From the NCBI RefSeq assembly GCF_001613385.1, contig NZ_BDCG01000024.1, forward strand, positions 1-64,000: a DNA stretch of 64,000 nt, read 5' to 3'. Position 1 is the stretch's first letter. The number at the start of each line of letters is the position of its first letter. Origin of the DNA: Nocardia flavorosea NBRC 108225. GTDB lineage: Bacteria; Actinomycetota; Actinomycetes; Mycobacteriales; Mycobacteriaceae. A model generated the notes under the pieces. The model was not told the DNA's origin and searched no databases. It saw only the letters and a list, made by a program, of their open reading frames with translations. Of this stretch, positions 16,451 through 25,562 are shown piece after piece. A program made the position numbers and the translations under genes.

Positions 16451-16936
16451 GTTGCGGCGGACGCCGGAACCGAGCGGGTGCTGGTCGCCGATTTCGGTAT
16501 CGCCCGAAGCCTCGACGAGGAAGCCACCGTCACCGGTGGCGGACACCGTGAATACTCGCCGTATTATGTTGCCCCGGAACGCTTCCTGAGCTCGCTGCCC
16601 GATCATCGCTCCGATATCTACTCGTTCGGCGCCACACTGTATCAACTGCTCACCGGTTCATTTCCCTACCCGAACCGGAGCGACCGGGAGTTGATCCACG
16701 TGCACCGGCACGAACCGGTTCCGGTGCCGAGCACAATCCGTCCTACGCTTCCGGCCGCCTTCGACGATGTGATCGCCCGGGCGATGGTCAAGGACCCCGC
16801 GGACCGCTACCAGAGCTGCGAGGAACTTGCCGTTGCCGCCCGATATGCATTGTCCGGCACCCCGCCGTCGGCCTCCCGCTCCGCCCGCCGCTTCCTCGAC
16901 ACCGCCCTGCGCCCGGACACAGCAATCCTTCTCTAG
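16451..16936 (+). pseudogene. Serine/threonine protein kinase C-lobe fragment
   Basis: The frame reads VAADAGTERVLVADFGIARS, then YYVAPERFLS, DHRSDIYSFGATLYQLLTGSFPYP and AMVKDPADRYQSCEELA: the DFG metal-binding motif, APE motif, helix F and C-terminal lobe of a Hanks-type kinase. Similarity begins directly before DFG; the P-loop, catalytic Lys and HRD loop are missing. The frame is open upstream to 16247, but that part is not kinase-like. The protein stops soon after the kinase domain, without the usual transmembrane region. An ORF could be expressed, but it cannot be an active kinase. The segment 16081-16450 holds nothing else I recognise. Confidence 0.65.
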
Positions 16937-17311
16937 TCTGTGCCGGGGCAGCTTCCCCGGCATATTCGATGACGTGGTGCGGCCGATTCAGCGAGCAGCC
17001 GCGACGGCGGAACTACTGTGCTCGAACAACTGTCGAGTACCGAATTGCCGGCGCGGCATGTCACGCAGCGTCCTGGTTCAGGGGACTGCAGGCGGTCGTG
17101 CCGGGGATCGAAGTGCGTGCGAAGATATGCGTACACAACCGGAGGTAATCGACCGTGGTCATGGGCATGGTGCTGGGCGATCGCCGCCCCCGCGCTTCGA
17201 CGCGGGGTGCGCTCTGCGCGGTCTGCATGCCCACCGGCGGGTAGTCCCGGCCGTACTCCTGCATCGAAGCGATGCCGACCCGAGGCACCTTCGTTCCCCC
17301 TGGAGTACGAC
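16937..17311. other. Intergenic region without a convincing gene
   Basis: 375 bases before the methyltransferase start. A minus-strand frame (17061-17288) is open with GC-rich codons but has no family resemblance and no good ribosome binding site. Confidence 0.45.
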
Positions 17312-18454
17312 ATGACCACCATCAGCTGGACCGAGAGCGGGACGATATCGTCGGCGCGCTGGCATTCCGAGAACGCGTCCCTCGCGCCCACACGTATCGT
17401 CGTCATCGACGATCGCACGACCGCGAACGCCGCGCACCGTCTTGCCAAGGCAGGGACAGGGCTGTTGTGGCGGGGTGATTTCCACAATGCCCGTCAGCTC
17501 GTCCGCGCCCTGGAACGCCGTCGGCAGCGAAGCTCGCGTGCCGTTGCGACCGGCAGCGATCCGGCGTCGCTCTTCGAGAGTCAACGCGCTATCCGGACGA
17601 TACGTGCCGAGCTGCTCGGACGAGTGCTGGTGGTGCTGGAACCCGGGTATTCTCTCGAGCTGCGTCGCGCGCCGGATGTTCGGCCGGCCTGCGAGCACGC
17701 CTACGGCACTGTTGCGGACGGCCCGGCCGCCGGTGGAACCGAACGGCTCTGTGTATCACTACCGGAACTGCTCGGTGTGCTCAGCGCCTACCAATGGCAT
17801 CTGAGAGGTGTCGACATACCCGCGCTGGGGGCGCGCATCCACCCGGATTACGGCGTCTTCTCGCCGGTCCGCGGGGAATACATCGACCTCGTCGCCCGGA
17901 CCGCTTTGCCGGCAGGGGGCGAGCGACCGCTGGTATTCGACCTCGGCACGGGCACGGGCGTGCTCGCGGCCGTCCTCGCCCGCCGCGGCGCCCGGGTGGT
18001 CGCCACCGATATCAACCCGCGTGCGGTGAACTGCGCCCGCGCAAACCTGGACCGCCTAGGCGTCACCGCGCAGGTGGTCGAGGCAGACCTGTGGCCCGGC
18101 GGCCGCGCCGACCTGGTCGTATGCAACCCGCCCTGGCTTCCGGCCCGGCCGACGTCGGCCCTCGAACTCGGTATCTACGACCACGACTCCGATATGCTCC
18201 GCCGCTTCCTGCGCGGACTCCCGGACCACCTCACTCCGGACGGCGAGGGCTGGCTCATCCTGTCCGACCTCGCCGAACGCCTCGGTCTCCGAACCCGCGA
18301 CGAACTTCGCACGCACATCACCGAGGCTGGTCTGCGTATCGCCGGCCGCCACGACACCTCGCCGCAGCACCCGAAGGCCGCCGACGCCGCCGACCCACTC
18401 CACGAAGCCCGGCGGCAGGAAATCACCTCGCTGTGGCGGCTGGTGCCGGCCTGA
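17312..18454 (+). CDS. Class I SAM-dependent methyltransferase (PrmC/HemK-like) with N-terminal extension
   Basis: A 380-aa protein. Residues about 200-300 hold the Rossmann methyltransferase core: VFDLGTGTGVLAAVLARRGA (SAM loop), VVATDIN and the catalytic DLVVCNPPWLP. NPPW/NPPY at this place is typical of enzymes that methylate an amide or ring nitrogen, such as PrmC. The first 160 residues are not PrmC-like and I do not recognise them. ATG 17312 follows TGGAG; the longer frame upstream is not coding-like. The target could be a protein, nucleic acid or small molecule. Confidence 0.8.
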   Translation: MTTISWTESGTISSARWHSENASLAPTRIVVIDDRTTANAAHRLAKAGTGLLWRGDFHNARQLVRALERRRQRSSRAVATGSDPASLFESQRAIRTIRAELLGRVLVVLEPGYSLELRRAPDVRPACEHAYGTVADGPAAGGTERLCVSLPELLGVLSAYQWHLRGVDIPALGARIHPDYGVFSPVRGEYIDLVARTALPAGGERPLVFDLGTGTGVLAAVLARRGARVVATDINPRAVNCARANLDRLGVTAQVVEADLWPGGRADLVVCNPPWLPARPTSALELGIYDHDSDMLRRFLRGLPDHLTPDGEGWLILSDLAERLGLRTRDELRTHITEAGLRIAGRHDTSPQHPKAADAADPLHEARRQEITSLWRLVPA

Positions 18455-18552
18455 CGCGGTGCTGTGTCCAGCGCAGCGCAACTGTGGCGTTCGAGTCGGT
18501 TGCCGTGGCGTTTCGGTCGCGTGCCCGGCGCTGTTCGCTTGTTGCATCGGGC

Positions 18553-19746
18553 ATGACAACGAGCACATTGCCGCCCGGCGCGGCGACACCGGAATCGACC
18601 CGGCGGGCATGGCCCGCCCTGTTCATCATGTTCCTCGGCAGCTTCTCCTTGGTGACCGCCGAATTCCTACCGCCGGGCGTACTGACCACGCTGGCCGGCG
18701 ATCTGAACGTTGCCGAGGGAATCGTCGGGCTGTCGGTGAGCGCCACCGCGCTGACCGCCCTCATGGCTGCCCTCGGGCTGAGTTCGTTGTTCCCCGGGAT
18801 CGACCGGCGCACGCTGCTGGTGGCGCTCACCGTCGCCGCCGCGGTCTCCGATATCGCGGTCGCCGTGGCACCGAATATCGCGCTGCTGCTGATCGCCCGG
18901 CTCGTCCTCGGTGTTGCCGTCGGAGGCTACTGGTCCATGGCACTGGTGATCGCCTCGCAACTGGTGCCCGCGGCTCGCCTCGGCAAGGCGATGATGATCG
19001 TGAATGCCGGAACCACTGTCGCCACGGTGGCCGGTGTACCGCTCGGCGTGCTGCTGAGTACAGTGGCCGGCTGGCGAACCGCTTTCGGGGTCGCGGCGGG
19101 GCTCACGCTGATCACCGCTGTCGCCGTCCGTATGGTTCTGCCGCCGATCGCACCGACGCCGGGAATCGGCTGGTCGGTGGTGGGAGGCGCATTGCGCGCG
19201 CCGGGAGTGACGCTGGGCCTGGTCGGTGTGGTCGCCGCTATCGGCGGCCATGTCGCCGGGTTCACCTATGTGCGTCCGGCATTCGCCGAGCTACTGAACG
19301 CCGGGCCGGCGACGATCGCGCTATTGCTGGCGGTATTCGGAATCGGCGGTGTCATCGGTAACTTCGCGCTCGGGGCACTGGCCGACCGGCAGTTGAGTGT
19401 GCTGCTGCCGACGGTACCGGCGGCCATCGGGCTGTCGCTCATCGCGCTCATCGCCTCCGCTGCTTTCCCGCCGCTGGGCTACGTGGCGACGGTGCTGTGG
19501 GGCGCCGCGTTCGGCGGAATCCTGAATCTGGTGCAGGTCTGGATCACCCGTATGCTGCCCGACCGGGTAGAGGCCGGAAGCGGGCTGGTAGTGGGCGGTT
19601 TCCAGCTCGCGATCATCCTCGGCTCCGCGGTCGGCGGCCGTGGTGTGGACGGTATCGGCCTCACCGCGACCTATGGTCTGGCAGCGGTAGCGGCGGTGAT
19701 CGGCGGTGTCCTGATCCGGACCACGCTCAGCCGGGCGCCGAGGTAG
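18553..19746 (+). CDS. MFS transporter
   Basis: A 397-aa inner-membrane protein with about 12 hydrophobic segments, resembling the drug/arabinose-efflux branch of the major facilitator superfamily (DHA1-like: WPALFIMFLGSFSLVTAEFL start, and the loop between helices 2 and 3 ends GIDRRTLL). It is probably a proton-driven exporter. Its stop overlaps the convergent AraC-family gene by 20 bases, and that regulator may control it. The substrate is not predictable. Confidence 0.88.
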   Translation: MTTSTLPPGAATPESTRRAWPALFIMFLGSFSLVTAEFLPPGVLTTLAGDLNVAEGIVGLSVSATALTALMAALGLSSLFPGIDRRTLLVALTVAAAVSDIAVAVAPNIALLLIARLVLGVAVGGYWSMALVIASQLVPAARLGKAMMIVNAGTTVATVAGVPLGVLLSTVAGWRTAFGVAAGLTLITAVAVRMVLPPIAPTPGIGWSVVGGALRAPGVTLGLVGVVAAIGGHVAGFTYVRPAFAELLNAGPATIALLLAVFGIGGVIGNFALGALADRQLSVLLPTVPAAIGLSLIALIASAAFPPLGYVATVLWGAAFGGILNLVQVWITRMLPDRVEAGSGLVVGGFQLAIILGSAVGGRGVDGIGLTATYGLAAVAAVIGGVLIRTTLSRAPR

Positions 19747-20596
19747 CTGTCTCCACCGCCGGCACCCGGGCTGCCCGCCGCCACTGCGACGGTGTGCGGC
19801 CCGTGTGCCGGCGGAATGCCCGCCCGAACGCGGTTTCGGACCGGTAACCGAGCTGCCGGGCGAGGGCACCCACCGAGATCTCCTGTTCGGCCAAGAAACG
19901 TTGCGCCCGCTCGATCCGCAGTTTTGTCAGGTAGCGACCCGGTGTGAGGCCCGTTGCTTCCTGGAACCGGGCCGCGAAACCGGACCTCGACGCCAATGCG
20001 ATCCGCGCGAGTGCCTCCACGGTCCAATCCTTCCCGGGCTCGGCATGCATGGCGGCTACCGCCTGCGCGATTCCCGGCTCGTCCACGCGCAGCAGCCACC
20101 GTTTCGGAGCGCAGCCGCGATCGTGCCAGGATTCGATCGCCATCGATGCGATCAAAGTGGACACCCGGTCGCCTTGCACACCGTGCGGGTCGGGGCATTC
20201 CTCGACGAGGTGCTGCATCATCGTCGCGGCCAGCGGGGCGTGCCGGGTGAACTCTGTCAGCAACACCCGGGGCGGCAGTGCCGCCATGGCTCCGCCCGCG
20301 GTGACCGGCGCGAGCTGAATCCGCAGGACCCTGGCGTCCGACAGGGCGTTGAGCGCGAAACGGCCGGCGTGCGGGACGAACAGGAAATCCCCGTGCGCGA
20401 GATCCTCCGGTTCCTCCAGGCCCTCGACCCGGACCAGACCCTCGCTGACGATCAGCGCGCTCGGCTCGCCCGGCAGGAACTGCCAACGACCGGGGGCCAG
20501 GACGAATACATCGCGCTGAACGAATCTCCACCGCAGATCGGCCAGAACCTCATCGAGGCCACCCGGGCCCGGATCGACGACTGTCACTGTGCACAT
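19727..20596 (-). CDS. AraC family transcriptional regulator
   Basis: A 289-aa regulator. The N-terminal half is a cupin-like sensor (EDLAHGDFLFVPHAGRFALN). The C-terminal 100 residues hold two helix-turn-helices: WTVEALARIALASRSGFAAR and ISVGALARQLGYRSETAFGR with the typical FRRHTGRTPSQWRR end. ATG 20596 gives MCTVTVVDPG. The longer frame to 20683 adds an Arg-rich leader and is not preferred. It overlaps the MFS gene tail to tail by 20 bases. Confidence 0.88.
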   Translation of the reverse strand: MCTVTVVDPGPGGLDEVLADLRWRFVQRDVFVLAPGRWQFLPGEPSALIVSEGLVRVEGLEEPEDLAHGDFLFVPHAGRFALNALSDARVLRIQLAPVTAGGAMAALPPRVLLTEFTRHAPLAATMMQHLVEECPDPHGVQGDRVSTLIASMAIESWHDRGCAPKRWLLRVDEPGIAQAVAAMHAEPGKDWTVEALARIALASRSGFAARFQEATGLTPGRYLTKLRIERAQRFLAEQEISVGALARQLGYRSETAFGRAFRRHTGRTPSQWRRAARVPAVETATSAPG

Positions 20597-20775
20597 CCTT
20601 CTCGATGCCGATCTTGCCGAATCCACGGTAGCGGGATGGTGGGCGGTGCGGTCGAGGGCGGGCCGCGGCTCGAGGTCGCGCACCGTCGTCGCCGCACTGG
20701 CCGCGGCCGGTGTGACAACCCGGCCGGGCCCGGCCGTTCGCCGTGCCCGGCGGGGCGCTCACGGCGAACGATCAG

Positions 20776-21360
20776 CTAGTTCGTGGGGCGAGACCGGCCG
20801 AGGAAGGCCGCGAGGCGTTCGGTAGGACCGCCCTGGGCGGGCGGTTGGACGCGCAGGCCGAACGGTGCGCCGGGGCCACGGGAGTCGTCGGTGAGTGCGC
20901 GTTCGGCGACGGCCTGGGCTTTGGCGACGAGAGCCGGGTCGGCTTCCGGATCCTGATCGGTGGCCACCGCGAGATCCCAGCCGTGGGCGACGGTTTCCAT
21001 CAGATATCCGCCGAGTGCGAGACCGCCGGGAGCTTCGCCCCAGGGGGCGGTGAGCGTGCGGGTGAGAAGGGAATCGTCGGCCCATTGTTCGAGAGCGGCA
21101 GTTGCCCGCTTCAGGTAGTCCTCGCCGGGATCGTTCTCGTCGATATCGGCGCGCGCAGGCAGGGGCCGAGGGTCCGCGCCGGTGGCGGTGGCCGTGATCT
21201 TGGCCGGGTGGCAGGACAGATGTTCCAGCAGAGCACGGACATCGAAATCGGCGCAGGGGGTAGGGGCAGACCATTGCTCGGGACGGACCGCGTTCATGAG
21301 TCCGGCGACCCACTGATGGGCCGCGGCGAGGTCTGCTCGGAAATCGGGAATCTGTGTCAT
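20776..21360 (-). CDS. TIGR03086-like (DinB / mycothiol-dependent) metal-binding protein
   Basis: A 194-aa protein of the DinB-like, maleylpyruvate isomerase N-terminal superfamily. The core shows WSAPTPCADFDVRALLEHLSCH near the N-terminus and a later ETVAHGWDLAVATDQ. The His residues in LLEHLSCH and TVAHGWD are the expected metal ligands. Family members are often mycothiol-dependent transferases. It is divergent from a WYL regulator with a 19-bp palindrome between the starts. ATG 21360 is preferred over the upstream ATG, which would lie across that palindrome. Confidence 0.85.
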   Translation of the reverse strand: MTQIPDFRADLAAAHQWVAGLMNAVRPEQWSAPTPCADFDVRALLEHLSCHPAKITATATGADPRPLPARADIDENDPGEDYLKRATAALEQWADDSLLTRTLTAPWGEAPGGLALGGYLMETVAHGWDLAVATDQDPEADPALVAKAQAVAERALTDDSRGPGAPFGLRVQPPAQGGPTERLAAFLGRSRPTN

Positions 21361-21382
21361 GACACCAGCCTGCGACCCCAGC

Positions 21383-21401
21383 GGTGACATCTCATGTCAC
21401 C
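21383..21401. promoter_or_regulatory. Palindrome between divergent DinB-like and WYL genes (probable operator)
   Basis: GGTGACAT-CTC-ATGTCACC has perfect 8-bp arms. It ends 21 bases before the WYL regulator start and begins 22 bases from the DinB-like start. YafY/WYL regulators commonly control such a divergent neighbour, so this is its probable binding site. Confidence 0.7.
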
Positions 21402-21422
21402 TTTTGGTGGAATCCTGGACAG

Positions 21423-22403
21423 ATGCGTGCGGACCGGCTCCTCCAGATCGTCCAGTTGCTGCGCCGGCACGGGCGGATGAGTTCCGCAGAGCTGGCCCGC
21501 CGGCTGGAAGTCACCAAACGGACCGTGCTGCGCGATATGGACGCGCTGTCGACCGCCGGTATCCCGGTCTACGCCGAGCACGGCCGCGGCGGTGGATTCG
21601 CGCTGGTACCCGGTTACGATCCGGATGTCGAACAGCTCACCAGCGCGGAAGCGCGGGCATTGTTCGTGGCCGGCGGGCTGGGCGCGGCGGAGGCGCTCGG
21701 ACTCGGCGACTCGTTCAGCAGCGCGCTGCGCAAGCTCGCCTCCGCACTGCCCGACCACGAACACCGGCTGGTCGATCACGTCCGGGATCGGATCGTCCTC
21801 GACGGCGGCGGCTGGCATCGCGACCCCGACACTCTCGACGCGCTGGCCGAGGTCCACGACGCGGTCCTGGACGACGAGCGGATCCGTATCCGATACCAGA
21901 GCAAGGAGGCCGCCGCGCCGGGGGAGCGGACCGTCGACCCGTGGGGCCTGCTCCAGGTCGGCACCACCTGGTATCTCGTCGCCACCCATCGCGGCCGTCC
22001 GCGCAGCTACCGGATCTCCCGGATCAGTGCCGTCCGCCGGCTGGGCGTACCTGCATACCGGCCACCGGACCTGGATCTGCGCAAGGTATGGGAGCGGATG
22101 CGCGACGATTTCCGCAACGTCCCCGGCATCGAGATCACGTTGCGGATCCACCGGCCGCGATTGCCGATGGTGTTGCGATCGCTCTCGGTCACCATGCTCG
22201 CCGACCCGCGACCCGCCGCCGGCGACCCGGATGTGTACAGCATGCAGGTGCGTAATATCCGTGCAGCGGCCGCCATGCTGGTGGGTTTCGGGTCCGAGGT
22301 CGAGGTGCTCGCCCCGGACGCATTGCGCGGGGAAATCGTCGCGATCGCGGAACGAGCACGGGAGCATCATCGGAGCGGAGGTATGCCCCGGGGGTCGGAG
22401 TGA
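21423..22403 (+). CDS. WYL domain transcriptional regulator (YafY-like)
   Basis: A 326-aa regulator. Residues 1-60 form a DeoR-type winged helix (MRADRLLQIVQLLRRHGRMS, SAELARRLEVTKRTVLRDMD). The WYL region follows at about 150-215 (VDPWGLLQVGTTWYLVATHRG and RSYRISRISAVRRL), with a C-terminal WCX extension. WYL domains sense nucleotide-like or other small ligands. A second protein of the same type is at 62558-63535. Confidence 0.9.
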   Translation: MRADRLLQIVQLLRRHGRMSSAELARRLEVTKRTVLRDMDALSTAGIPVYAEHGRGGGFALVPGYDPDVEQLTSAEARALFVAGGLGAAEALGLGDSFSSALRKLASALPDHEHRLVDHVRDRIVLDGGGWHRDPDTLDALAEVHDAVLDDERIRIRYQSKEAAAPGERTVDPWGLLQVGTTWYLVATHRGRPRSYRISRISAVRRLGVPAYRPPDLDLRKVWERMRDDFRNVPGIEITLRIHRPRLPMVLRSLSVTMLADPRPAAGDPDVYSMQVRNIRAAAAMLVGFGSEVEVLAPDALRGEIVAIAERAREHHRSGGMPRGSE

Positions 22404-22615
22404 CACCTGATCGACTGAAGGGTTCTCGAGCAAGGTAAGCCGCCTACGCGCAGTGGTGAGGTGACCAAAGGTTTCAGCAGCACCACTCGCGGTTGGCCGG
22501 GCATGGGGTGCAGGACGGTGGGGTCCGCGGGAACAGATGTGGGGGTGTCGGGCAATGCGGAGACTCCTTCGTTTCGGGTCGCGAGTGGATCGGGGTGTCC
22601 CGCCGGGTATCCGGG

Positions 22616-24556
22616 TCAGGGAACACCGGCATGAGAGGGGGCTCGCAGAGTCAGGAGGGCACCCTGCCAGCGGCTGCGCAGCCGCCGGTCGTGGCTGACG
22701 ATCACGAGCGCGCCCGCGTAGTGGGACAGGGCGGTCTCCAGATCTTCGACGAGACCGGGGGAGAGGTGGTTGGTGGGTTCGTCGAGCAGTAGCGCTGCCG
22801 TCGGCTCGGTGACCAGCCGGGCCAGCGCCAGCCGCTGGCGCTGGCCGGTCGACAGCTCACCGACCCGGGTCGTGAGCTGTTCGCGGGAGAAAAGTCCCAG
22901 CGCGAGCAGTCGCTCGGCATGCTCGTCGGCAACGCCTCGGCGGCCGTGCGCGAAGGCGGCCAGCAGAGTGCGGCCGGGATCGCCGGTGCGGGGTTCCTGT
23001 GCGAGATAACCGATACGGCCGCGGCGAGTGATTGTTCCGCTGTCCGGTTCGAGTTCACCTGCCAGCACACGGAGCAACGTGGTCTTGCCCGCGCCGTTCG
23101 GGCCGGTGATCAGCACACGCTCACCGGCCGCGACCGCGAAACTCGTGGACGTCAGCCTGTTCGCGACGCTGATATCGGTGGCGTGGAGCACCACGCCACA
23201 TGCTCCGCCGGGGACCATACGCGTCACCCTGTCGGATGCGTTGCCGTAGGCATTGTTGCTCGAGTTCTGGGCTCTGCCGGGCACGTCTTCCCTCGGATAG
23301 CCGGGCTTGGCGGTCTTCTCGTGCCCGCCGCCATGGGCCTTCTCGGCCGAGGCGACGTGCATTGTCTTGCCGACCTCGCTTCGCGGCTCGAATGTGTCAC
23401 CCTGTCCTCTGCCGGACACATCGATCGGGGCAGGCTCGAGCCCAGGGCCCGGCGCGCCGTCGAGCGCACCGGGATCCGCCCGATCCGGTGAGACGGCAGG
23501 TCGCGTGCCCGGCGCGGTACCCTGCGCCCCGGCTGTCCAGAGGGAGTTTGTGAACCGCAATGGTTCCGGGGGTGGCGGTACGGGATCGTCGAGGAGGCGG
23601 CGTAGCCGTTCCTCGGCATTGCGGACCCGGCCGGCCAGCGACTGCTGAACCCGCCCGCCTGCCCGGTCGTAGGCCATCTTGTTGTTGTCCTTCATCGCCC
23701 GGCCCGGCGCCACGCGGCGCGCCGTTGTCGCGATGGTTTCGCGTAACCGCTCGGTATCGGACTGCCACTGCGTGTACGCCTGTGTCCAGCGCTGCCGCGC
23801 CGCGGTTTTCTCGGTCAGGAAGCCTCGGTAGCCGTTGCCGTAGCGGGTCACGCGCCGGCGGTCGGCGTCGACCTCCAGCAAGGTGGTGGTGACCCGCTCC
23901 AGGAAGACCCGGTCGTGCGAGACCGCCACCGTTGTTCCCCGCCGGGTTCGCAGGTGGTCTTCCAGCCAGGTCAGGGCATTGTCGTCGAGGTGGTTGGTCG
24001 GCTCGTCCAACAGCAGCACCTCGGGTGCGGCTGCGAGCAGTGCGGCCAGCCGCAGGCGGACCTGTTCGCCGCCGGACAGCCCGGCGACGGTGCGTTCCCG
24101 GGAAACCAGTCCCAAACCGAGTCCGTGCAGGGCGCGTTCCACCCGGGCGTCGGCGTCGTAACCACCACGCAGTTCGAAAATGGTGGTCAGATCGCCGTAT
24201 TCGGTCAATCCGGAGTCGTCGCCCGCGGCCATCCCGGCCTCCAGGTGACGCATCCGTGTTTCGATCCGGCGCAGATCGCGCAACGCCCGGTCGATGATCT
24301 GCTGGACCGTCAGCCGTGCCGGTAGCTGTTCGTCCTGGGCGAGATAGCCGATACCGCCCGCGGCATCGACGATGATTTCGCCCCGGTCGGGCGCTTCCCG
24401 CCCGGCGATCAGCCGCAGCAGGGTGGATTTACCGGACCCGTTCTCCCCGACGATCCCGGTGCGTTCACCCGCGCCGAGCGAGCATGTGATCTCGTCGAGA
24501 ACGAGCCGGCCGTGGAACGATTTGCTGACCGCGTGTGCGGTGATCTGAGTGGGCAT
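22616..24556 (-). CDS. ABC-F family ATPase (ribosome protection type) with low-complexity insertion
   Basis: A 646-aa soluble twin-ATPase. Domain 1 has Walker A GENGSGKST (37-45), signature LSGGEQ (160-165) and Walker B LLLDEPTNHLDD. Domain 2 has GPNGAGKTT (485-493), LSTGQRQRL and LLLDEPTNHLS. Without membrane segments, this is an ABC-F protein acting on the ribosome; the antibiotic-resistance branch (TlrC/VarM-like) is likely. The helical interdomain linker is residues about 230-335. Residues about 338-450 are an extra Gly/Pro/Ala/Asn-rich stretch not expected in the family, making the protein roughly 100 residues longer than usual. ATG 24556 gives MPTQITAHAV and has GGAG upstream. It is divergent from a TetR gene. 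Confidence 0.88.
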   Translation of the reverse strand: MPTQITAHAVSKSFHGRLVLDEITCSLGAGERTGIVGENGSGKSTLLRLIAGREAPDRGEIIVDAAGGIGYLAQDEQLPARLTVQQIIDRALRDLRRIETRMRHLEAGMAAGDDSGLTEYGDLTTIFELRGGYDADARVERALHGLGLGLVSRERTVAGLSGGEQVRLRLAALLAAAPEVLLLDEPTNHLDDNALTWLEDHLRTRRGTTVAVSHDRVFLERVTTTLLEVDADRRRVTRYGNGYRGFLTEKTAARQRWTQAYTQWQSDTERLRETIATTARRVAPGRAMKDNNKMAYDRAGGRVQQSLAGRVRNAEERLRRLLDDPVPPPPEPLRFTNSLWTAGAQGTAPGTRPAVSPDRADPGALDGAPGPGLEPAPIDVSGRGQGDTFEPRSEVGKTMHVASAEKAHGGGHEKTAKPGYPREDVPGRAQNSSNNAYGNASDRVTRMVPGGACGVVLHATDISVANRLTSTSFAVAAGERVLITGPNGAGKTTLLRVLAGELEPDSGTITRRGRIGYLAQEPRTGDPGRTLLAAFAHGRRGVADEHAERLLALGLFSREQLTTRVGELSTGQRQRLALARLVTEPTAALLLDEPTNHLSPGLVEDLETALSHYAGALVIVSHDRRLRSRWQGALLTLRAPSHAGVP

Positions 24557-24644
24557 ACAGGAACTCCGAAGTATTCGAGGACGCGGCCATCGACGACCGC
24601 AGGACCGGGGAAACACTTCGGAAGAACATCGGCACCCTCACTAG

Positions 24645-24660
24645 TGCGACAACAGTTGCA
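24645..24660. promoter_or_regulatory. Possible TetR operator between ABC-F and TetR genes
   Basis: TGCGACAACAGTTGCA is an imperfect palindrome (TGCxAC at one end, GTxGCA at the other, with CAACAGTTG symmetric inside), within the 152-bp divergent gap. Outer CTAG/TTAG bases extend the symmetry loosely. It fits a TetR site, with moderate support. Confidence 0.45.
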
Positions 24661-24708
24661 TTAGGATGATGCCACGCCACCACCCATTCGAGCAACCGGA
24701 AACCGACG

Positions 24709-25320
24709 ATGAACCCACACGACCCGCCCCGCCCCCGGCCCCGCCCCGGCGGCCGCACCGCCCGCATCCGCGAGCAGGTCCTCGACGCCGTGCGCGCGGA
24801 ACTCACCGAACACGGCTACGACGCGCTCACCGTCGATACGGTCGCGGCCCGCGCCGGCGTGCACCGCACCACGGTGTACCGCCGCTGGCGCGATACCGGC
24901 GGCCTCATCGCCGACCTCTTCGACGCAGCCGCGGATATCGACTGGCACCCCCGCGACACCGGTTCGCTACGCGGCGACCTCGCCGCGCTCAACGCCGAAA
25001 TCCAGGAATCCTTCACCGAACAACCCTCGATCGCGGCGGCACTGGTCGCGGTGTCGTTCCGTTCGGACGAGGCAGCCCGGGCCCTGCAACAACTCTGGGA
25101 AGATCGCTACACCCAATCCGAGATAGTCGTCGAACGAGCCCTCCGCCGCGGTGAACTCCCACCCCACACCGACCACCGCGCCCTCCTCATCGCCGCCACC
25201 GCCCCCGTCTACCATCACGTCGTATTACTTCGTGCCCCAACCGATCCCGCTCTCCCGGACCGCGCTGCGCACGCCGCCACCCTCGCAGGCCGCGCGGGTG
25301 CCTTCGCCCCATCGCGGTAG
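24709..25320 (+). CDS. TetR family transcriptional regulator
   Basis: A 203-aa TetR protein. After an Arg/Pro-rich lead, the helix-turn-helix is residues about 20-65 (VLDAVRAELTEHGYDALTVD, TVAARAGVHRTTVYRRW). The C-terminal ligand domain resembles the TetR_C_16/11-type. Divergent from the ABC-F gene, it is the likely repressor of that gene and itself. Confidence 0.9.
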   Translation: MNPHDPPRPRPRPGGRTARIREQVLDAVRAELTEHGYDALTVDTVAARAGVHRTTVYRRWRDTGGLIADLFDAAADIDWHPRDTGSLRGDLAALNAEIQESFTEQPSIAAALVAVSFRSDEAARALQQLWEDRYTQSEIVVERALRRGELPPHTDHRALLIAATAPVYHHVVLLRAPTDPALPDRAAHAATLAGRAGAFAPSR

Positions 25321-25562
25321 CGGCGTTCGCGCATCGGTCGACACCTGTATCCCGATCGGGTTGCCTCGTGTCGTGATTCGAACCGGCACCGGTCGACGAA
25401 CTCCAGCCCTGGGGGGCCGACCGGGATCTGCACCGGTCGGCGCTCACCGAGGGCCGGTACCGGTGTCGCCGCCACCGGTACCCCCGAGGGGGTCTCCCTC
25501 GCTCGCCCCGGCCTGTATCGCGCGCACTCCGACCGTCGGCCCCGGTTGTTGCCCGCGCCGGG

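Noticed and set aside
17061..17288. Small minus-strand ORF of 75 codons
   Set aside because: GC-rich codons and a GTG start, but no ribosome binding site and no recognisable protein pattern.
20721..20736. CGGCCGGGCCCGGCCG as a terminator of the DinB-like gene
   Set aside because: A perfect palindrome without a loop or U-tract; common by chance in such GC-rich DNA.
25370..25400. tRNA-like T-loop GATTCGAACC (minus strand GGTTCGAATC)
   Set aside because: The flanking bases do not form a T-stem, and no acceptor or anticodon arm can be drawn.
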